Position numbers and translations under genes: made by a program. Positions 22,576 to 34,057 of a DNA stretch of 64,000 nt are shown one piece after another (the stretch's first letter is position 1; every line of letters starts with the position of its first letter). The DNA lies in assembly GCF_000149955.1 (NCBI RefSeq), contig NC_030995.1, forward strand, positions 2,063,453-2,127,452, given 5' to 3'. The notes under the pieces were generated by a model. That model was not told where the DNA came from. It made no database searches and saw only the letters and a program-made list of their open reading frames with translations. The stretch is from Fusarium oxysporum f. sp. lycopersici 4287. Lineage: Eukaryota > Ascomycota > Sordariomycetes > Hypocreales > Nectriaceae.

Positions 22576-24169
22576 TCATAGTAGGTTGAGGCTCAACTCG
22601 ACAAGCACTCCCTCACTGTCGGAATCAACAGGGGTAGGATCTTGTCGTTCACTCTCTGGTTTTTCGAATTTCTCGGCCACTAATTTGGGTAGCTCCCAGT
22701 CAACAGCCGACGTTGTCTCAGCCACTGAACGATTAGCTAGCTGCAAGCAACTCATCGTGGAGTCAATTGGATTATGTATTTACTTACCAATAAAGTCCTT
22801 CATCTTTGCGATGGAATTTTCAAGTCCAGTGGGATTACTCGGACTTGGCGTCATCGTAGGATGAGGCTCGGAGCTGACAATTACTCCTCCACTTTCAGAA
22901 TCAGTGCGGGTAGACTCTGATCTTTTAACCTCCATTTTAGCCTCAATGATCTTCAATCTCTCGTCCATGATCCTGTTCCAACCGGGATGAAAGGTTGAGA
23001 CTACCTCGGCTGGTGAACGATTAGCTAGCTGTAGGCAATTCGTAGCAGCATCAAAGGGATTATATATTCACTTACCTGGCTTTGACAAGGAACCTCCACG
23101 TTGAGGGGCGCCTGACTTCTTTACAGCGCTAGGAACCGTCCCAACCCCGCTGAAGGAGTTTGAAAATGGACTAGGTCTGTCTCTCAATCTTGAAGGCCCA
23201 GAATCAGCTTCCTCTTGCCCCTTTGCAAGACGAGAGTCCTGGTTCGAAGTTGTTGGCGGGGAAATCTCCGAGGCCTTTTCTGCCGGCTCGGAGTCATCTC
23301 GTCCCTTCCCTTTGTCATCGGATTGCAGTTTCTTAAGAGTTTTTTGAGTCTGTTTAGTTCGATGTTCGTGCGACAATTGCGACAATTGAGGTTTTGCAGT
23401 GACAGAATCCTGAAAAGGGGGCTGTGGTCTCGATTCACAGATAAGCACGCCTGGGACTTCATCCTCGGGTCTAGGCTTCGCTTTGGCTTCGCTTGTCTGC
23501 TCCTTTCGGGCCGTCATGACCAATTTTCGAACAAGCATGTCTGTGATGCTGTTTGTAGTAGCCCGACTCAGGAGGTCAGTCGCAGATTGACTGCGAGGGT
23601 TCGCAAGCACTTTTTCAAGGTGATATGCGATATGGTGCTGAATTTCGGGGAACTTTGTGTAGTCGAAACTCAACTTCCCCAAGATGGCAACGAGATTCAA
23701 GAGATCCAATTCTTTACAGAGACGCGCGCATTCTGACTTTGCCAGACTTACCAAAGCAGGCAGTTCCATCTTTGTAGCGGCTTCAATGACTTGTAGTGAC
23801 ACCTTGAGCTCATAGCCTTTCGCTGAATCGCTAGAGACGCCCGTGGGTTTGATGCAATCATACTGCTTGGTGTAAAAGAAATGGATGACTACATGGGCTG
23901 TGTCACTCCCAAGGTCCTGCATATCCAAGATCGGCGTAGCCGACTTGGGTGCAGGTTCTTGCGTACTCCTGCTGGACAGAACATTGGCTGGGACGACTCC
24001 TTTGTGGATTCGCGTGATCGACTTTCCCTTCAACAGAACCTGGACAAAGATGCCCGCATAGGGCCTAGATATTTATTAGTTTAGAAAGATGCATGTCAGT
24101 CGACCATACTTACGACTTGACGAACTGAACGGTCGGATCTTGAGACATGGTGCTCGGATTATTACCCAT
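22576..24169 (-). CDS. BTB/POZ-like protein with duplicated C-terminal exon (array member 2)
   Basis: Four-exon model: 24114-24169, 23076-24064, 22788-23009 and 22576-22724, giving 471 aa in one frame. The first exon is short and ends TC|GTAAGT; exon 2 starts G|CC TAT GCG, the same junction as array member 4. The BTB-like part has RIHKGVVPANVL, TAHVVIHFFYTKQYDCIKP and a helical region LPALVSLAKSECARL. The middle is a Ser/Pro/Glu-rich disordered tail. The two last exons and the introns before them are related: both introns contain CTAGCTAATCGTTCA, and both exons end in an EPxPTMTPSP-type sequence. In the last exon one missing base shifts that end, so translation stops at 22576-22578 with LSLNLL. 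The domain suggests protein-protein interaction, possibly a Cul3 adaptor, but no partner is visible. An alternative start is the in-frame ATG at 24148. Confidence 0.75.
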
Positions 24170-25153
24170 CGAGCTGAGTAAGAAAATGGAGATGATGGAA
24201 GAAGGGATTTGCTAGGGCATTGACAGAGGCGTTTTGAGAAATTTATATGTGTGACAAGGTTTCCCTCATCAGTGATAGAAGCCTAAGATACCACCCACGT
24301 AATAGAAACTATCTCTTACTTAACATGCTATGAACACCCAATCACATCGTGACCGTGGTAATCATGATTGTTGACACCCACCTTTAGTGAACTATGTGCC
24401 CCAAAAGACTTTGAAAACACGAAGCCACGCACGAGTATCTGAAGCTCAAACACCCACTGAATGCTCTGACCTTTCCAGCAGATTCGATATTTTGCGGGGT
24501 CAAAAGCATGTGCGTTATTTGCCATTGTGTTGGGGCGTCAAGCTTCGTCACCCTCGCAATCTTGTACATTCAGTAGTGGGGCTGGAAGAAGAATCTGAAG
24601 TTTATCAGGAGCCACAGGTCTCAACTACGAATTAAGGTCACTGAGGATAAGTAGGCTTCACTGAAATCCTTTCCTTTTCATATCAAAGACAGTCAGTGGC
24701 ATTTGGCTTTACTGCGGAAATAGGTTTCACCACGGTTCCTCGTCCTACATCACCCAAGAAGACACAGAATCTCCTGACACATAATTATTGATGCTTATGT
24801 TTTTGAACCCTGATATAATTTTTAAAATTATCATTCAAGGCTCGTCCACCAGTCACTTCAAGGGGTAGTTCATTGTGTCCAAGACTTTTGTGTTTTTATT
24901 TTCAGACCATATTATATCCACCACAACTGTACTCCTCAGTGAAAGCAAAATCTTGATAGGCAATCCAAGACATAAGAGATCAACAGCCACAAGAGCCACC
25001 AGAATAGGCCGCGGGCAATTCTTATAGAAAATAGATCACTCCAAAAACTCCAAACTCTAATACCTGTTCCATTGTGTGCTCTGATTCCACCTTTTCCATT
25101 CATCCAACTCAATCTGCATGTCCGTCTTTCCAGTCACAAATCTCAGCCAAAGT
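24170..25153. other. Intergenic, no gene seen
   Basis: Spacer between array members 2 and 3. Overlapping short frames at 24328-24635 have no motif. Nothing recognised. Confidence 0.45.
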
Positions 25154-26668
25154 TCAGGAAACATCTCTAGGAATGTATTCATATTCAGATAAACCCGTAT
25201 CCCAATTCATGGGGCCTTCAACTTCAACAGGGTCACCTTCCAAGGTATCCGGAGAAGATGTAAAGGATTGCAAAGGCGCGTCAAAGGAGGGCACCATGTA
25301 CTCGGGTAAATTAAGCTCGGATCCAATTGGTGTCACTGGCCAATCGCAAGGTTTTGTAGCCTCGTCTAGAATATCCTTCTCGGTGTCCGTAGCTGTTTCC
25401 GACGAGAAACCCCCTGATGTGGTTGAAAGGTTTGGAAGCGGACTCTTGCTCGGTGCATCATGCTCTATCTGCGACTCGGGCTCCTCAAAGCCCATCTTGG
25501 CCATTCGTTGTCGAACTAGATGGCTGGGTTGTCGAAGCTTCTGCTCTTGGCGCATGACCTCCATTTGCCATTCCCTGTCTATCTCTGATAGGGTCTTTGC
25601 CCTGCGAGAAGTGGAGGAGAAGTCTTCATATCTCAAAGTCCTCGTTGTATCTCCGAATGCCGGGAGTAGCACAGTTTCATTGCTTTCAGTTCCATGAGCC
25701 AGAGAAGGAAGAAACATCGAAGGAGGAATAAATGCGGGCTCACTGGGAGAATAGAAAGTTGGCTCGGGCACGGCTGTTCGCTGCATTGGCCGTCCGAGAT
25801 AGTCTTTCATCCCGCTTCTGTCCTCTCCCTTGGCCGCGGGACCGAAGAATCGGCTACCAACTGACTTGCTCGCTCCCGCGGTCTCACTCTTCGGTTTCAC
25901 CCACATCGTTCTGGGATACTTCGAATCTTTCCAGCCAATGACCTCGGAAGCAGCCATTCTCCCGGCAACCTTCTTTCTATCGACCTCAACTAGCATTGAG
26001 TGCCGCTTACCCAACCTGCACCCGACGTCGCTAATCTCTGTGATTGCTTTCAAGAGCATCTGAGTAACTGAGAGTGATGGTTGGGTCCTTAGTTCGGTGA
26101 AGGCCCTTTGGCTGTCTCCCTCACCGTAATCCAAAGCGGAACCAACCAGCCGCTTCTCCAAGTACTCGGACAACTTTGGGAACGAGTCAGAACGATAGTT
26201 CGCTTCTTCAAGGAGCTTGACTAGCTCCATCAGACCCATGTCTTGAGCCTTGCGGAAGATCTCCTTCGCCGTGTCCGACTTGAGACCCTCTATTCTGAAC
26301 TCGTCTGCCACAGCATGTACGTGAACAATGCTTTTGAAGTATTCTTCTTGCTTCTTGTCGGATGGATTGCCCTGGAGGGGAGTAAACGTTCCGGCTGACA
26401 AGTAATCCCACAGCATGTGTCCGGCACCTTGGGGCACAGTGTGCAGGTCGAGGTACAAAGGTCCGAGATCCTGGTGGTAGGAAAATCCCATGCCATTGTG
26501 GTCGTGGCCGTAGATGTACGATGGTGCGGGAGAAGTGATCTGCATGTAAAGCCGAGGGTACTTCTCGAGCTTAGTCAATTCGACATGGAATGTTTTTCGT
26601 CCCTGAAATTCGATGGCGACTAGGTGGTTTGCACCGCTCCACCAACTCGCAGACACCGACGCTGCCAT
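25154..26668 (-). CDS. BTB/POZ-like protein (array member 3)
   Basis: Intact single-exon gene, 504 aa from the ATG at 26668 (MAASVSASWW). The N-terminal 170 residues are a diverged BTB-like domain: FHVELTKLEKYPRLYMQI, then GAGHMLWDYLSAGTFTPLQG in the position of the GHxxIHY...Y signature of its neighbours, followed by HAVADEFRIEGLK and helices ending FPKLSEYLEKRLVG. The remainder is polar and probably disordered, rich in Ser, Pro and Glu, with one predicted helical stretch (EIDREWQMEVMRQEQKLRQ). No signal peptide or membrane segment is seen. It lacks the short first exon of members 1, 2 and 4. Function unknown; an adaptor or scaffold role is inferred from the BTB fold only. A long plus-strand frame at 25074-25697 is antisense to this gene and discarded. 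Confidence 0.75.
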   Translation of the reverse strand: MAASVSASWWSGANHLVAIEFQGRKTFHVELTKLEKYPRLYMQITSPAPSYIYGHDHNGMGFSYHQDLGPLYLDLHTVPQGAGHMLWDYLSAGTFTPLQGNPSDKKQEEYFKSIVHVHAVADEFRIEGLKSDTAKEIFRKAQDMGLMELVKLLEEANYRSDSFPKLSEYLEKRLVGSALDYGEGDSQRAFTELRTQPSLSVTQMLLKAITEISDVGCRLGKRHSMLVEVDRKKVAGRMAASEVIGWKDSKYPRTMWVKPKSETAGASKSVGSRFFGPAAKGEDRSGMKDYLGRPMQRTAVPEPTFYSPSEPAFIPPSMFLPSLAHGTESNETVLLPAFGDTTRTLRYEDFSSTSRRAKTLSEIDREWQMEVMRQEQKLRQPSHLVRQRMAKMGFEEPESQIEHDAPSKSPLPNLSTTSGGFSSETATDTEKDILDEATKPCDWPVTPIGSELNLPEYMVPSFDAPLQSFTSSPDTLEGDPVEVEGPMNWDTGLSEYEYIPRDVS

Positions 26669-27857
26669 TATCAAGCGAACTTGGTGTTATCGTTTTGTGG
26701 GCGAGTTTGTTAACGTGGTTTGTCGTGATGTGGATGAGAAGAGAACAGGAGAGATCCTGCTTTTTGACCGGACAAGACATAGCATAAATACCTAGATGTT
26801 AACTTTTTGACTCTCCTCTTACTACTTGACTTTATTTCAAAGTTCTACGATGCCATTGGCTACCTTTCTCATCATAATGTGATCTCCAGCTCACAAAGGT
26901 TGTTTAACCTGGGAGAACAAATCATGAACCGCCACGCGATAAACTGAGACGCCTTTACTGGCTTGACTCTTTCAAAAGGTTGACTGTTCAAACTTTAGAA
27001 AACCTTTGGTCACTCGAGGTAAAGTAAGGCTGTGAAAGTAAAATTCAGGTGGCACCCAACAAGGTTGAAAGCACACAATTACAATTTTCGCATCACGCCG
27101 CATACCTTCTTGTAAGGCATAAGTTTATTTAATGCAAGAGAAATAAACTATTGTGCTCTTCGGTGTGCTCTCGCTTACTGAGAACCGCCTTTCACACAAA
27201 CCTTCTTTGTTAAGTACCTAGGTCAAGTCTTTGTGCAAAGATCCACAGCTTGCGCGCCACCTTGCGATAAGCCAGCCCAGGCTCTACGTTCTTATTCTAG
27301 AAGGAGCATTCTGGGCATGGTATCTTAGTAGTCATTCTCGCATTTCTGGGACTTTAATTATCAAGTGCAAGCTGTATCTTTTGCCGCCTGGATGGTGACC
27401 CGTGGGAGGTGACGGTCACGTGTCTAGTTCGGCATCACAGCTCGACAGGATCCATTGGATTAGTAATTAAATCAACGTCGCTACCACACCCTCAGCAGCA
27501 AAATCACAACACACAATTAAATCAAGAACATCTAAGATCGTCTTGTTCTTCAATACTAAATTCTCTGATTTTTCTATGCTCTCGCTCTGTTATGCCTTGA
27601 CGTGAGGTATTTGTTTGTTCTCGCCAAATCTTTTGCAAGTCGTTCGGTCCGAGTCACGTGCTTCACATGGCGTAAGGGACAAGTGGACCAGAGTCGCGAC
27701 AGTCATGACAGCAAGCGAGCTGTGAACGAGGGGACATTTGATGTAATCCGATTTAGCCTTTCATACCTACGAAAGTAGTCTGTTGATTTCCATATGCTAC
27801 CCCATCAATCTTGAATGCCCCATTCCTTCCGCAATCCTGCGTTTCCTGGAAGCCCTA
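26669..27857. other. Intergenic, no gene seen
   Basis: Promoter side of array member 3 and 3' side of member 4. A short plus-strand frame (27409-27600) has no motif. No repeat or RNA gene recognised. Confidence 0.45.
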
Positions 27858-29110
27858 TCACCACCAGGAGGATGATTTATGCACTGATGAACCTTGGCTG
27901 GAGCCAGGGGTGAGCTGATCAGTCCAAGTGCAATCGCTGTTGGTCTCATTGTCGTAATGTTCAGCCAGCTCGTCAGGCGAGATCCCGCAAGCTTCGTGTA
28001 GTGCTCGGAACGATTCGGATACGAGCCTGCGAATCTTGGCATCTGTAGCTATTTAATATTGACCTTGAAGATGCAGCGCTGTGATCTATTCAAGTACTTG
28101 GAAACATGTTACTTACCCTCCTTAGGAATAGGATGTGGGGCGGTCGACTTGTTGCCTTCAAGCCAACGCTGGGCGTCCATCGCTCTCTCCATTGACTCTT
28201 CCTCAGCTCTCTTTATAGCATTGCGCTGAAAGGTCAGAACCCGCGCCCACTCCTCGCGCATGAGTCCCCCTTTCTTCTTTTTCTCCATCAGCGGACCAAG
28301 TTCTTGTTCCTCATCAGCAGCTTCAGCGTTTCTGAGCGCTCTCTTCTCGGCTCGTTCCATGCCTTCTTCGATCGGACGCAGTTCGAGCGCAGCATATCCC
28401 ACCGTGGACAGTCGGTAGTTTGGCTCCTTCTTCTGGCGGTCTTCAGAGGCCTTGGCGAGCAAGACGCTTCGTAGTAATACCTTACTCAAAGAATCCGGTG
28501 CACCCAGCGCATCCAGTGTCTCATCGGCCTTGTCTGAGCCATGGATGACTTCGTCCTGGGAGTAAGACAAAACTCGCGATTCGACATAGGTAGCGATTCC
28601 AGGGTACGCATCAAATGACAGGGCAGCTTCTTCCATGACTTTGATCAGGGCAGGGAGACTGAGCCACTCGCCGAGGCGAAAGATCTCCCCTCTGGCCATC
28701 TCACGGAGTGCGGGCAAGGACAGACTGTCAGCAGCGACGTAGACACGGATAGCAGTCGCGAGTTCCGCTGCAAACTTCTTCTCTTCTTCTTCTTCTTCTT
28801 CCTCCTGTGGCTGGAGGCACTGGTAGGTACCGGTGATGAGATAGTGAATGATGACATGACCTGTATCGAGCGTGATGTCGTCTAGCCACAGCTCGGACAG
28901 AGGATGAGAAGAATCGTCATCTCGGAACTGTGCAGCCTGCTTCATATTCTCATTGAGGAGTGAGCGGGGGATGTGCAGAGGGCCCGCGCTTGCGAAGTAA
29001 ACAGCACAAGGACCACTCGCATAAGGCCTGTTCGCGTGTTCAGTCAAATTCCCCTTCATTGGAGCAAATACTCACGAGTGTGTGGGCTTGGGGCCCCAAT
29101 ATCCAGCCAT
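27858..29110 (-). CDS. BTB/POZ-like protein (array member 4)
   Basis: Three exons, 29076-29110, 28117-29027 and 27858-28048, giving 378 aa with the frame kept throughout. The short first exon (MAGYWGPKPTHS) ends TC|GTGAGT and exon 2 opens with PYASGPCAVYF, the same architecture as member 2. The BTB-like region has PLHIPRSLL, TGHVIIHYLITGTYQCLQP, then helices LPALREMARGEIFRLGEW and SLPALIKVMEEAALSFDAYP. A run of eight Glu residues is encoded by a CTT/CTC microsatellite (28775-28807 on the plus strand). The C-terminal half is charged and probably coiled coil. The last exon adds a short Ser-rich tail after ATDAKIRRLVSESF. Intact; the best reference for judging the broken member 1. Function unknown. 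Confidence 0.8.
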
Positions 29111-30078
29111 TTTGCGTCGAATTGTCGTCGGTTTGCGCAACGGTTGAGAAAAGCATTAGCGAAGAAAAAGCAAAGATGGAAGGACAGAGTTGCTGAATTG
29201 GAAGAGGCAGATCCCGGGAGCCTTTTGATGTTCAGCGCCTGGTCCTAGCGCTGGTGGAGATCTGGTAAGAGGCTTGGTTTAATAAGGCTGCTCAACTCTG
29301 CCTCGCAGTGCTGGTGTCACAACACGCAGACGCCAGCCTCACACAACGAATGGAGTCTGGTTAATTCTTCGACTGTTCATTTTACTGGCTTGAGACTTCA
29401 CTTGAGACCAAGATATGGCAATTTTAAGCATTCCGAGTTGGTTATCACGATCACTTTACAATCGTTTTCATATGCAATGCAACAAACATCTCAGACTGCC
29501 AATCATGTGTATCATTATGATAATGTCTGACATGCTAGTAAACAAGAATCCAATAACACTCGCACTAATATCCATGAAAACATGCGCCATGCAATTCGTC
29601 TTCCATGAGGTGATATTGATGTACTCAATTGGTATAGAATATTTCTAACAATTTATATTGAAAGATAAGTAGTGTTGTTTGTTGCGTATGATACATCGCC
29701 CCGAAGCACGGGGTTGACTTGTTATCTTTTTGTGACCGAGTTGCTGCATGGCGATCTCTGATATGGTGGTGAAGAAGGGTAGAAAGACCTGAAATATATT
29801 GACTCTTGTTTAGCCTCTGGCTCCAGATCTGATGGCTGCCAAGCTGAGTCGTAATGTGTATCAACAAGGTTGATGGCGAGGTGTGTATGCGTGTGTGATG
29901 TAGTAGTCGGGCCAGAAGAAGGTATGAGTGCTGCCCGATGTAGACACCCATCCTATACCCCTTTTCTCACTCCCAAATGTGAGAAGGGGTGGAAACAGTT
30001 CCAGCTGCACGTACTCTCGTCCGAAATGAGATGCTGAGAGTTTCATGCTTGAAGGAGACTTGTTGTACTTCCATCATC
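29111..30078. other. Intergenic, no gene seen
   Basis: Spacer between array members 4 and 5. Short frames at 29415-30046 have no recognisable motif. The region 29967-30078 just beyond the stop of member 5 is also open in another frame; a small extra 3' exon cannot be excluded. Confidence 0.4.
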
Positions 30079-30975
30079 TTAAAGATGATCTGATGAAATA
30101 GAACGGACAGTAAAAATATACTTGTCCCTCTTGGACGGCTTTTCCTTATTGCGGGTACCGATGTTTTGGCTACTGTTGATGCTTCCGACCATGGCCCGCA
30201 TGATCTTTCCACACTTGATCTTGGCACCTGGAATGAAGTGATCAAAAGGAATTTCAACGTACTCATCGACATCCTCCTCGAAGTGGGTATCATCTTCAGG
30301 ATTTATACCCTCCCTTGCTCGCATCAATTCTTGGCGCAACTGCAAGTATTCTGTTACACCTGGCAGAAGGGTTGGAAGGGTCTGGGCAACCAGACGCTGG
30401 TCTCGTTGTAGAGCCGGTCCCTGGGCTTTCTGCATGAACTGGAGCATCACCCACAGCCGACCCACTGTATCTGGCGGTTGCATGTGCAAGAGAATGTCTG
30501 TCGCCTGCCGTTTTGTTGTGGTCTCCAAGACATCCCAAGTGAAGTCGTCGATTCGGTGGATGATACCGGTGATGTGTTTCATCGCCATGGGAGTATCAAC
30601 TGTCACCTCGAGTACCCAGATAGGGTTCACAAGCTCAGCCAAGTCGATGACATGTTCTCTGGCTAGGACAACCAGACCATAGAGGTTATATCGGCGTCCC
30701 ATAGCCCAGGCCTTTAGTGCAATCATATACTCTCTCAAAGCCATTCTCTCGTCTCGTGCTGTGGTCTCGTAGTCGACGTCATATCTGCGACTCATTATGT
30801 AGTCCGCAAAGACGCGCCCAGTCGACACGTCTACATCTTTCATCTCGTATTCGTCTTTTTCTTTAAATAGGGAACGGAGGTTTCCGGTGTTTGTGATAAA
30901 AATGCTAGGGATACTGATCGTCCCAGTTTCGAAATGAAATCGGCACCATTTGCCCAGTTGGCGTTCGGTAGTCAT
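30079..30975 (-). CDS. BTB/POZ-like protein (array member 5, most diverged)
   Basis: Intact single-exon gene, 298 aa from the ATG at 30975. The order of elements matches the other array members: a strand-like FHFETGTISIPSIFI, a short acidic loop, TGRVFADYIMSRRYDVDYE at the position of the GHxxIHY...Y signature, then helices (MIALKAWAMGRRYNLYGLVVLAREHV) and NPIWVLEVTV. Identity to the other members is low, so membership rests on element order, position and strand. The C-terminal third is charged (NPEDDTHFEEDVDEYVEI) and ends in a basic segment. No signal or membrane segment. Function unknown. Confidence 0.65.
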   Translation of the reverse strand: MTTERQLGKWCRFHFETGTISIPSIFITNTGNLRSLFKEKDEYEMKDVDVSTGRVFADYIMSRRYDVDYETTARDERMALREYMIALKAWAMGRRYNLYGLVVLAREHVIDLAELVNPIWVLEVTVDTPMAMKHITGIIHRIDDFTWDVLETTTKRQATDILLHMQPPDTVGRLWVMLQFMQKAQGPALQRDQRLVAQTLPTLLPGVTEYLQLRQELMRAREGINPEDDTHFEEDVDEYVEIPFDHFIPGAKIKCGKIMRAMVGSINSSQNIGTRNKEKPSKRDKYIFTVRSISSDHL

Positions 30976-32162
30976 GGTGGTAAATTAAAAGTAAAGTCTA
31001 AACGTGACAGAACGAATGTTGATGTACAGAATGCCGAGTCGAGATTTTACAGAAGAGAAAAGCATCCAGTTTCACGGGGGGAGGGGACTTAAATAGAGGA
31101 CGGATTAAAGTTGATCAACCCACATAAGTCACTTTGTAGGGACCTCCGTCAAAGTCTGATCGAGCTTCTAGCTTTAAAGCAAGATGCTTAACATGAGTAG
31201 TACATGGCCTACTAGATCTGCCCCCGTTTTCTTTTTTTTTTTTTTTGGCATCTAGGCTAAAGGTTCTGAGCATTTTTGCCTCCAGTGGCCTCTCATCTGA
31301 CGACTTGAGCTCGATGTTTCGTGCCCTTACCTAGCCTGATTGGCATGCATAGGTATTCATGGTAGGAGGGTATTCCCTTTTTTTATTTTGCCGTGAACTC
31401 GTAATGTCTTACTTCGCCATGACTCACTGGAGTGTATGAAGTCATAACATTGTTCGGGAACTGCCAATCCCTCATTGGCTTGGAAATAACCTTCACATCG
31501 CCGTCCAATACATAGTCTAACTTTATATTTTCGAATAACGCTTGTGAAAAATCAAATAAGACACTACAGTAATGAGTTTGTTTGGGCAAGTAAGGATGTA
31601 GATATCAACGCGCAGATGCCCCTTGACAAATCGAAATCGAAGCCTATGCATAAGGTTTTATGCTTCAGGACCAAGGTCATACCACAGATGACAGCCTTTT
31701 TGGCTCTTATTGGCACAACTGTTTTGGTAATTTAACGTCCCATGCTGTTCCTGCACCTGAGCGTGAAAGTGTGGCTAGTCGGACTCATGACGAGAACACC
31801 CAATCATTTGGACAGGGTGTGCTCTCAGGAAGGCTGATAGATCAGCCTCAAACTTCGTGTGAATTCTTACGAAAAGTTGAATCGACAGGCTCCTAGTACA
31901 TGAGTCTAACCTCTAGTACACAGGCAGTGTGCTAAGAAAAGCGTGATCGAGTACTTAGCCTGTGGTTCTCCTAATAACTTCACAAGCATTACTTTACCAA
32001 GATTCGCTGTCATTTTTCAAGATACAACTCATTGCCATAGATAAAAGCATGCAGATTAAATAGAACTACAAATAAAGAAAATAGAGTTTGCAAATTTCGT
32101 CCAATGTATAAGAACAGCTTCCCATCAGACCCTCTCAACTGCTACGTCTCCCCCATCCTACC
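30976..32162. other. Intergenic, no gene seen
   Basis: Contains a T15-16 run near 31232-31246. Short frames on both strands (31383-31896) show no motif. Nothing else recognised. Confidence 0.45.
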
Positions 32163-34057
32163 CTACGTCAGCACGATTGCCTTAGTCGCCACTTCCAGAT
32201 CACGATGACTCCCCTCTGTTAGTCCCGTGAAGTACATGCTGTATTTGGTATTGTGCTCGAGGACGTAGTCACTTGAAGTTGCCGTTTCCTCTCGAGCCCG
32301 GGGCCACAAGAGAAGAGGGAACAAGCAGCCTTTGATGGTGTTTCTCTCACGGTCTGAAAATGGGCAACGCTCCATATACTCCTTGTCGAAGGGCTCATCT
32401 GACTCGTAGTAGAAGAACTTGAGCCGTGTAGCAGTTGTTATGAGATCCAGCTTCAACTCCAGCGCCGGCGCGAGAAAGGAACCGAAATTGATCTTTTTCC
32501 TGAGCACTTCTTCGAGGTTATCATTGTCGTTATCTGGAAATGCCCAGAAAGAGTCTAAGTGCTTGTAAAGTATACGTTCTAGTTCCTTGACCTTTCTCTG
32601 GATAATTTCAGCCCTGCTATTGTCAGTCACTTGTGGGAGGACAATGCAATCTGCTCGATGAAGCTCATTGACTCCAGCTGGATATGTTAGTCATTTCCTC
32701 GCTCGATCCTCAGTTCACTTACCAAAATCCATAATAATCTGCCGATAGGCTTCTGCAATGGGGTTTGGTGGGTGAATGAATGCTGGGAAGGCTGGCTCGA
32801 ATACCATTTCAATGACTGCTGAAGCTAATAGTCCTAGGAGCAACTCGACTTTGAAATTCCTGGAATCTCTAAGTCGAGGAATGCAATCTTTGAGTCCTTG
32901 TCCAAAAGCCATTAGCGCCCAAGACTCCGCGAGATCGCTGCGCATGGTTTGTTCCTCCAGTGCTTCTGGATGATCCCGGCATACTCCGAAACATGCATTT
33001 TGTATGTTCCGAAACACCATCATGTACAGTCTTGAAATCTTTTCCCCGTTCATACCTGGAATTTCGACGTTGAAAAATCTACTGCTGTAGACCCTTCTGA
33101 CCGTATAATCCAGCTTTTGCTCGAGGATGTGTTGCACGCGGGCGTCGGGTTTATACTTCACCACAGCATCTAGCTCTCTCTTGAGTCGCTCTTTTTCGAT
33201 CTCCGACGCAAGGAGCAGGGTTTCGATCTCCCAGATCTCTCTTCCATCGGGCGATGGGTAATCGGCGGAACGTTGCTCGACGGTTGTTTCAGCCCTCTTG
33301 GGGGACGGGCTGTCGGCATTTTGGTCTGCCGAACTGAGGCGCGATGAACCGTGAGATGGTTGTTGCACTTCAGTGGGTTGAGTGGGTTCGGCGGAGGAGT
33401 CTTCGTCAGCTTGGCCCACACTTTGGTCTTTCTCTTCGTCTGGCAATATCTATAGCAGCATATCAGTCAGCACGAGATGAGAGATGAGTGGCAGTTGACT
33501 TGACATGGTCGTACTCACAACCTTCAATTTCTCCGGAGAGACCATGAAACTCACCAAGAGCCTCTTAGTACACCATTTCGCAAGTGCACCGCCAACTTCA
33601 GACCGGCCAGCGTTGATGTCGGGTATACGGTTGAAGAACTGATCAACATCTCTGGAGGTCTCCTCTGGTAGGTTCAACGACTCGAGGCCAAATTCGAGCA
33701 AGTTCTCATAGTCATTGTCGCCTTCCATCTGGCCATGCTGGGTCGATAGATGCTTCAGCTGCTTCTCAGCCTGATCATCGGTGAATGTTGGTTGGACAGT
33801 GTCTTGAAACTTTGGAAACGTGACACTCCAGAAATCAACTCCGTTACTGAAGCTCCATTGGAAATGGGCCAAAAGTTGGCAGGTCTCCTCATGTTCCCAG
33901 ATCCTCTGCTGCTTTTGTTGTCTTCCGCCAGGGCGAGCTTCTTCTTGGGTCCCCGCCTCGGAGGGTTATCTGCATACTGTATTGTCTTGATCCTTTTTCT
34001 TAACTTGTACGGGCCTGCGCTGGCCCTTTTTGGACTGCGTTGGGTATTTGGATCCAT
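32163..34057 (-). CDS. Hypothetical protein, spliced; N-terminus unresolved
   Basis: I do not recognise this protein. Three well-supported exons share one frame: from about 34000 down to 33519, 32723-33449, and 32163-32677, joined by introns 33450-33518 (GTGAGT...TATAG) and 32678-32722 (GTAAGT...CCAG). The product would be about 570-590 aa, mostly helical and charged. It has a Gln/Glu-rich N-terminal helix (QQKQQRIWEHEETCQLL), a Ser/Pro linker (QPTEVQQPSHGSS), a probable coiled coil (ASEIEKERLKRELDAV) and a C-terminal helical domain. The only good upstream ATG (34057, MDPNTQRSPKR) is in a different frame, so either a small intron lies at about 33900-34010 or a frameshift separates them. It follows the BTB-like array on the same strand but lacks the array's GHxxIHY signature. 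Confidence 0.6.

Noticed and set aside
25074..25697. 207-codon plus-strand frame
   Set aside because: Antisense shadow of BTB-like array member 3.
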